Assembly (NCBI RefSeq): GCF_016097555.1
Contig: NC_054704.1
Coordinates: 93,174,653 to 93,238,652, forward strand
Source: Gigantopelta aegis
Taxonomy: Eukaryota; Mollusca; Gastropoda; Neomphalida; Peltospiridae
Reading direction: 5' to 3'
DNA length: 64,000 bases
The notes below the pieces were generated by a model that saw nothing but the letters and a program-made list of their open reading frames with translations, made no database searches and was not told the origin of the DNA. The translations under genes and the position numbers were made by a program. Positions 58,805-64,000 of this stretch are shown piece by piece (the first letter of the stretch is position 1; each line of letters begins with the position of its first letter).

Positions 58805-59732
58805 TACAAGTTACTCTCTGAAACAAACTGCACTGACACTGAAGGGTGGCATCGCTCTGGTTGAAGACGCCTCTGTTCGGCACTTCAGGATAAACACACG
58901 GAGCTGACGACATCAACGATGAATTCACAGGTCTCCTCTGCATGAGGACAGCCTCGTCAAAGAGATCAAAATCACCCGTTTCAACACGCAAGCGTTCCGA
59001 CTCACAGCCCTGCAGGCGGACAAACTTTGAATTCGAATGCCCTGTTTGCCTGCGTCTTAGACTTGACTGGATCGTTTCCCCGCGTGTCACGTCTTGGCCA
59101 CTGAGTGACCCCCCACCTTGGTTTGATGCTGGAGCAGAGTCAGTAGATACTGCGGAACATGGCTGAATTTCATGAACTTCTGCAGATGATTGAACTTCGT
59201 GAGTCTCTGTAGATGAAAGCTGAATTTCGTCATCTATAGATGAATGCTGACTTTCGTCATCTATAGAAGATGGGTGAATTTCATGATCTGTGGAAGATGG
59301 CCAAAGTTCACAAACTTCTGTAGACAGTGGCTCAGTTTCATTGACTACTCCTGTAGAAGATGACTGAATTTCCTCACAATCTGTAGAAAATAGTTGATTT
59401 TCCTGAACAACATCTAGAGACTTTCTACGCTTGCCTCTGTCCGAGTTACCAAGCTTATCTTTATTATCTGAATTACTACCTTGAGCTTGAGAGAAATCAG
59501 TATTAGACTTTACGTGATCACATCTGCTGCCATTGACCGAAGATGACGTGTCTTTTGTTTCTTCTGAAGTCTTGTACGAGTCTATGAGTGACAAATCTAC
59601 GTTACACCCGGCAGAGTTATGCGGCCTCCCGACCGCTCCGCAGACCAGACACACCAGCTCCGTCAAGCTCTCCTCAGAGACGAGAATGTTCTTTAAGGCC
59701 ACCTGCTGCAGCCGTCCCCTCCGAATGATTAC
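58805..59732 (-). CDS. LRRC41: LRRC41 exon 4 (acidic Ser-rich insert)
   Basis: 928 nt. Starts VIIRRGRLQQVALKNILVSE and reaches the conserved LVCLVCGAVGRP block (human PCRLCGEASRG), then a long disordered Ser/Asp/Glu segment with degenerate repeats of the type EIQxSST. It closes near CQCSLFQRVTC. The donor TGTA|GTACGT was preferred over AGA|GTAACT because only the former fits the phase of exon 5. Confidence 0.85.
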
Positions 59733-59845
59733 CTGCAGGAAAAGGGAAAGAATGTTTAAGAACACCTCAGCACATGTTTTAAAACTATGGCTGTTTGAAG
59801 TTTCCCAACTGGTTGAGAGAAAAAGAAAGTTAAAAGTTAAAAGTT

Positions 59846-60095
59846 TGCTTTGTTTAATGATACCACTGGACCACAGTGATTAATCAGTCATCAGCTATTG
59901 GATGTCAAACATTTGGTAATTCTGACACACAGCCTTCAAAAGAACTATGCCACAGGACAGCACATACCATGGCCTTTGAAATCTAGCTGCCGTCACAAAG
60001 GCTACTTCTATCAATAAAGCAGCAGGGCGTCTTTCATATGCACTTTTGAATAGACAGAACAGTATATATCATAGCCTTTGATGTACCAGTCTGTG
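59846..60095 (-). mobile_element. SINE copies in LRRC41 intron 3
   Basis: Inverse tail TTTAATGATACCACTGGACC and core AGGACAGCACATACCATGGC, then a second eroded core to 60095 (ATCATAGCCTTTGATGTACC). Confidence 0.7.
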
Positions 60096-60558
60096 ATTAC
60101 CTACAGGAAGGTACAGATGTTTGGGGTGGGGGTGGGGGTCTACGAGGTTGTGATTACCTGCAGGAAGGTACAGATGTTTGGGGTAGGGGTGGGGGTCTAC
60201 GAGCCTGTGTTTACCTGCAGGAAGGTACAGATGTGTGGGGTGGTGGTGTTTCTACGAGCCAGTGATTACCTGCAGGAAGGTACAGATGTGTCGTGTGGTG
60301 GTGGGGGTGGGGGTCTACGAGCCTGTGTTTACCTGCAGGAAGGTACAGATGCCGAGCCAGTGATTACCTGCAGGAAGGTACAGATGTGTCGTGTGGTGGT
60401 GGGGGTGGGGGGTCTACGAGCCTGTGTTTACCTGCAGGAAGGTACAGATGTGTGGGGTGGTGGTGGGGGTGGGGGTCTACGAGCCTGTGTTTACCTGCAG
60501 GAAGGTACAGATGTGTGGTGTGGTGGTGGGGGTGGGAAGTCTACGAGTCTGTGATTAC
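60096..60558. repeat. LRRC41: Tandem array of the exon 3 splice-donor region
   Basis: About eight units of 40-65 bp in intron 3 plus the true junction. Read on the minus strand each has CATCTGTACCTTCCTGCAGG and TAAACACAGGCTCGTAGAC, a copy of the last bases of exon 3 with its donor, followed by a C/A-rich spacer. Confidence 0.92.
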
Positions 60559-60863
60559 CTGCAGGAAGGTACAGATGTGTGGGAAGCTGGCGAGACTGAT
60601 GGTCTGTATGGTCAGGTGTTTGAGATGTGTTATGAACAGCTCGATGAGCTTGTCGTTGGTGTTGATGTACTCCAGCTCACTGCCCTGCAGCGTGATTGTT
60701 GTGCAGTATGCAGCTGTCGTGTACAGGTCGGCGGCCAGCTCTGTCGGGCTCTCGCCGGTCACGAAGCGACCCGCCGCAATGTTCCGCAGAATCCACTGCT
60801 CCTGCTGGGAGTGGAATGCCAACACGTCCAGATGATCGGGCGGGATGTGACGCACGGACCCAT
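60559..60863 (-). CDS. LRRC41: LRRC41 exon 3
   Basis: Acceptor TTCTTCTTCAG, 305 nt, donor CTGCAG|GTAATC. Encodes ILRNIAAGRFVTGESPTELA and LKHLTIQTISLASFP, leading to CTFLQ. Its last bases and donor are the source of the tandem array in intron 3. Confidence 0.9.
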
Positions 60864-61622
60864 CTGAAGAAGAAATCCACATTAGAGGAGGAGGATTATG
60901 AAAGATAAGCAGGGTTAGCTCTGGCTGTATACATTTCTCCAACTTATCCGATGAACTTCAAAAATGGCAGAAACCCACCATTATTTTCAATAAAATATCA
61001 ATCATTACATGCAATTCTTTTGCCAAATTAAAATAAAATGCACCAATTGTGTTTAAATTCGCAATTGGCGAATGGCAGAGCTAGCCAAGGTAGGCATTCT
61101 TTGTTGGAAAGATGCCTATTCAAAGTTGCTATATCAATAGACACATTTAAAAACAGAAAAATAGCATTACCAGAATCAATAAAAATCCTGATTATTTCCA
61201 ATTTATGAAGATGGCGATCTTTACACATATAAAAAAAAAAAATTATTACCAGAATAAGACAAAAATTCCAATTATTTCTACTTTATGGAGATGGCCATTG
61301 TAATGGTCAAATTGTGGAAAAAGTAATTTTGTTTTATTTTAATTACTGGTAATGGTATGTACCCGGTAACCATTTAAGTTGACATTAAAAGGAGATAATT
61401 GTAACTCTTTATTAGCGGTCGAGAAGAGACCTTGTGTTTGGTGAATTGTGTTTGTTTTATTTTTTGAGTCTATAAACGCCAATCCTTTTGTGATTGACAG
61501 AACAATGAACAGTGATTGTCAGATTATTTTTGGTTATCTTGGTGATAGTCAAAACAATGCATTGTCGATATAGCCATCTTTACAAAAACCCTTTACAGCA
61601 AGATCATAAATAATAAACTTAC
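60864..61622. other. LRRC41 intron 2
   Basis: AT-rich unique DNA. I see no repeat family or further exon. Confidence 0.5.
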
Positions 61623-61802
61623 ACTTGAAATTTCTGACGCATGCACTCAGATTAAGAAGAAACTGGCGACTGTAGTAAAAGGTTTTGAAGTCTGGGTAAA
61701 TTCTGTGCTGGAACACATCAAGTGAATTTGGCTGCATTGTCCCAAGCATGTTGTTCCACCGCAGCGAGCACAATCTTTTCCAGGCCAAATCAACATCAAT
61801 AC
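61623..61802 (-). CDS. LRRC41: LRRC41 exon 2
   Basis: Acceptor TTTGTTATAG, donor CAAGT|GTAAGT. IDVDLAWKRLCSLRWNNM aligns with the human segment LSTQAIWRRLWDELMKT that follows the elongin-binding box. Confidence 0.85.
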
Positions 61803-62569
61803 CTATAACAAAATATTGTTTAAAACTGCAGTCTCAAGTATATATACTAACAACAAAATACAACATAAAACTGTATTCTTGATAACAAGTATATTTACAA
61901 TAAAATATAGCTTAGAAGATAGACTTAAAAAAAAAATTATAATTAAATTTCTAATTAAATGTAAAAAATTTAATAAAGATTCTAAAAAATCTAAATTTCT
62001 CAAATATCTACGTAGTTTGTGGAGACTGCCCCAGAGAATCATAGTTCCAAGTTAAAACTATTTGATAAAACTCTGGAAGATACTTTAAAAGTTTCAATTT
62101 CAAATTTTAAAATAATAAAACTTCAAAATTTTAAAGAAATCTCTGAGGATCAGTGTCATATCAGAATAATGCAATCAAAACTCTGTAAGATGTATTTCAA
62201 AGGAAAAGTTGATGGACAGACGCCAGACAAATCTGTATTAGAATAGATCTACTGACCATAGGGGAGTTAAAAAACATTTCATAATAAATGTATAGCAAAA
62301 AGATAATTTAACAATTAACACACTTATCAGTCTGTTTTGACACACTAAATTGTTGAGATTCATAGTATAATCTACAAACCCTGCAATTAAGAAAATGTCC
62401 ATGGCTAAAAAACACATTAAAGTGCTGTGCCAGACCATACACTAAAATTTCAAATTCCATAATTAAATGCTTTCTTAATTCATTGCAATAATATTTTACA
62501 CCGATATGTAAATCAATAATTACGAAAATGCCCCATAAAAGTATTAAAACATCACTCCCGTAGAACACT

Positions 62570-62930
62570 GCCGGAAACGACCGAGTAAAATTCTCGGTAA
62601 AAACATTTGCCTGTAAATAGCCGTGACGTCACGAAGGGAACGCGCTTCACTGAAACCTACCACGAGATGACTTCCAGCGCAAGCGAAAGTGTGACCGACA
62701 GCGACTGCCAAGCTCATTGATCATGCGATTCTTCTGTCGATGATGAATAGTGTAGTAATGACGACTGGACTAATATTTGTGCAACACAACAAATAATGCC
62801 TTATCAGTTTGAACCTGGAACATCTTCCGACGAACCACCGGCCTGACAGATGACGATGAAAATGGTCGTGGAGACAGCTTACCACTAATTTACAACTTTT
62901 ATTCTTGTTTTGTTCTTTAGCTTTTCGTGC
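62570..62930 (+). pseudogene. Relic of a P2X7-C-terminal-domain-like mobile gene (tentative)
   Basis: In LRRC41 intron 1, GC-richer than its surroundings, with a CRE TGACGTCA (62624-62631), then ATG at 62656 (MTSSASESVTDSDC), stops, and MPYQFEPGTSSDEPP with more stops. The QPYxFEP-type start followed by acidic Ser/Asp/Glu recalls proteins labelled P2X purinoceptor 7-like that occur in many copies in molluscs and cnidarians (from memory). Too short and broken for certainty. Confidence 0.35.
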
Positions 62931-63040
62931 GAATTATTTTGTTACACTGTATATTCTAATACTTGTGATGTAGTAGAAAAGACGATAAATAACTCTTGAA
63001 TTCTACGAGTCAAGTGGACCCGATATCGGTAATTTTAAGA

Positions 63041-63407
63041 AATAAACAAAAACGACTTTTAGTCCGTCCCATCCCTCTATGAAGATGGGTTTTTTTGTGA
63101 ATAATTTCAGTTGTTTGACGTAAAAAAAAAAAGTAAAAGTGTTTTGGAAATAACAAAACAATACTATTTTTTGTGTGCAGTTGTGAAAACAGTCTGCTCA
63201 GAAATAAATAACTTATTTTAATTTAAAAAAATAAACAAAAACGACTTTTAGTCCGTCCCATCCATCTATGAAGATGTTTTTTTGTGTGAATAATTTCAGT
63301 TTAGTTTGACGTAAAAAAAAAAAAGTAAGTGTTTTGGAAATAACAAAACAATACTATTTTTTGTGTGCAGTTGTGAAAACAGTCTGCTCAGAAATAAATA
63401 ACGTATA
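63041..63407. repeat. 189-bp tandem duplication
   Basis: Copies 63041-63219 and 63230-63407 are almost identical (AACAAAAACGACTTTTAGTC, CAGTCTGCTCAGAAATAAAT) at a distance of 189 bp. Confidence 0.9.
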
Positions 63408-63526
63408 GCACATTCCACAGTATGAAAAAAGGTTTTCTCTGTGGGAAGGTATAGTAAAATTAATTTAATGTATTTTCTTCTTTTTTTACACAAAAAACCC
63501 TACATTTTTGTAGGATGGGACGGACT
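63060..63526. mobile_element. Element with TAGTCCGTCCCATCC inverted ends
   Basis: The 15-bp word TAGTCCGTCCCATCC at 63060 (and 63249 through the internal duplication) is repeated inverted as GGATGGGACGGACTA at 63512-63526. No transposase frame is present. The interior is related to the 45.1-kb dispersed block. Confidence 0.65.
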
Positions 63527-63670
63527 AGGCTATAGATACTTACTTGTCTGTACTTTATTGTTTTAATGTTCTCGAACTGTAAAGAAAAATCTCACAAATG
63601 AACGAGATGCAAACAACAACAAATCGGATCTCGATGATTGCACGAACCGTGCATGAGAAAACAAACTGAC

Positions 63671-63902
63671 CGGAGTTGAAAGCATAACGCAATTTGGGAC
63701 ATTGACGATATACACCCCAAGGTCGTTTCGGTGTGGATGGCGTCGGCTTGTTGTCATTTGTTTTGTGTCGCAGAAAAATTGTTGGTACAGCATCTTTTTT
63801 TAAAAGCCATAACACATGATATTCCCATATCTCGCTTAAGCGGACAAGCCAGTTCGGATGAATCGAAACTAAAGTGTGTGCTGTTGCAACGGTCTCCGGC
63901 AT
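63671..63902 (-). CDS. LRRC41: LRRC41 exon 1 (tentative)
   Basis: First ATG at 63902; the exon ends AACTCCG|GTCAGT after 77 codons, and its one spare base completes a Gly codon with exon 2. The product (MPETVATAHTLVSIHPNWLV, later LSEIWEYHVLWLLKK) shows no convincing BC or cullin box, so either this N-terminus is divergent, an intermediate exon was missed, or this is another transcript's exon. Confidence 0.5.
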
Positions 63903-64000
63903 TTTCTTCCTGTCCAGTATTTCCACGTTGTTTTAATCAAATTCACACACAGCTTTCTTACAGCAACATTACTAGGAAATGCGTGAAGACTAAATTTATC

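Larger units (their letters stand above)
46280..63902 (-). other. LRRC41: LRRC41 gene, twelve exons
   Basis: LRRC41 (MUF1) is a leucine-rich-repeat protein that binds elongin B/C and cullin-RBX ubiquitin ligases (family knowledge). Exons on the minus strand: 63902-63671, 61802-61623, 60863-60559, 59732-58805, 58208-58071, 54919-54778, 54322-54219, 52982-52806, 51232-51083, 49437-49360, 48096-48027 and 46514-46280. Phases agree at every junction and the total is 2739 nt, 912 codons plus stop; human LRRC41 has about 812. Identity rests on the C-terminus (ELDISGNN ... HHFDDYVAVM against QLDISSNC ... FADYVSTM), repeated LRR units, and the long acidic insert after the CxxCG motif. The BC box expected before exon 2 is not visible. 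Confidence 0.88.

Noticed and set aside
62019..62246. 75-codon plus-strand open frame with NFKEISEDQCHIRIMQSKLC
   Set aside because: Looks less random than its neighbours but I recognise no family; it may be a piece of a mobile element in LRRC41 intron 1. Not enough to call a gene.

Overview
The window is nuclear DNA of an invertebrate animal, most likely a mollusc and probably a gastropod. This is inferred from three split or single-exon genes that match conserved animal families, from very repeat-rich AT-biased flanks, and from dozens of tRNA-headed SINEs of the kind seen in mollusc genomes. No species can be named from sequence alone.

Three protein genes are supported. (1) The 5' part of MSH5, the meiotic MutS homologue, runs on the minus strand from a start codon at 10667 to the left edge of the window. 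I could assemble eight exons with consistent splice phases; the rest of the gene, including the ATPase domain, lies outside. (2) A single-exon JUN gene (AP-1 subunit, 329 codons) lies on the plus strand at 13299-14288, head to head with MSH5 across 2.6 kb. Its upstream 300 bp carry two perfect TGACTCA sites, a CRE-like site, an E-box and CCAAT boxes. (3) LRRC41 (elongin BC-interacting leucine-rich-repeat protein) lies on the minus strand. Twelve exons between 63902 and 46280 join with compatible phases into a 912-codon frame.

Layout: 1-10667 MSH5 exons in repeat-filled introns; 10668-13298 intergenic and JUN promoter; 13299-about 14790 JUN; about 14.8-46 kb a gene-free repeat desert; 46280-63902 LRRC41; 63903-64000 its presumed upstream flank. 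The desert holds SINEs, terminal-inverted-repeat elements, microsatellites, a 62-bp array, a 1.3-kb CT/CTCA tract, a 2.2-kb degenerate telomere-like (CCCTAA) array, a 42-bp array carrying a CTCF-like core in each unit, and a 2.8-kb array of about 71-bp units with higher-order structure.

The most unusual features are in LRRC41. The 3' ends of exon 3 and exon 5, with their splice donors, have each been copied many times in tandem into the following intron, and intron 3 is bounded by an identical 16-bp direct repeat that includes both splice sites. This looks like intron growth or origin by tandem duplication. Other points of note are two substitutions in the normally invariant JUN basic region, an elongin BC box that is not visible in the assembled LRRC41, a tandem amplification of a SINE 3' tail, and a relic of a gene-like mobile element in LRRC41 intron 1. 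The three genes share no obvious pathway; their adjacency is best read as chance synteny.
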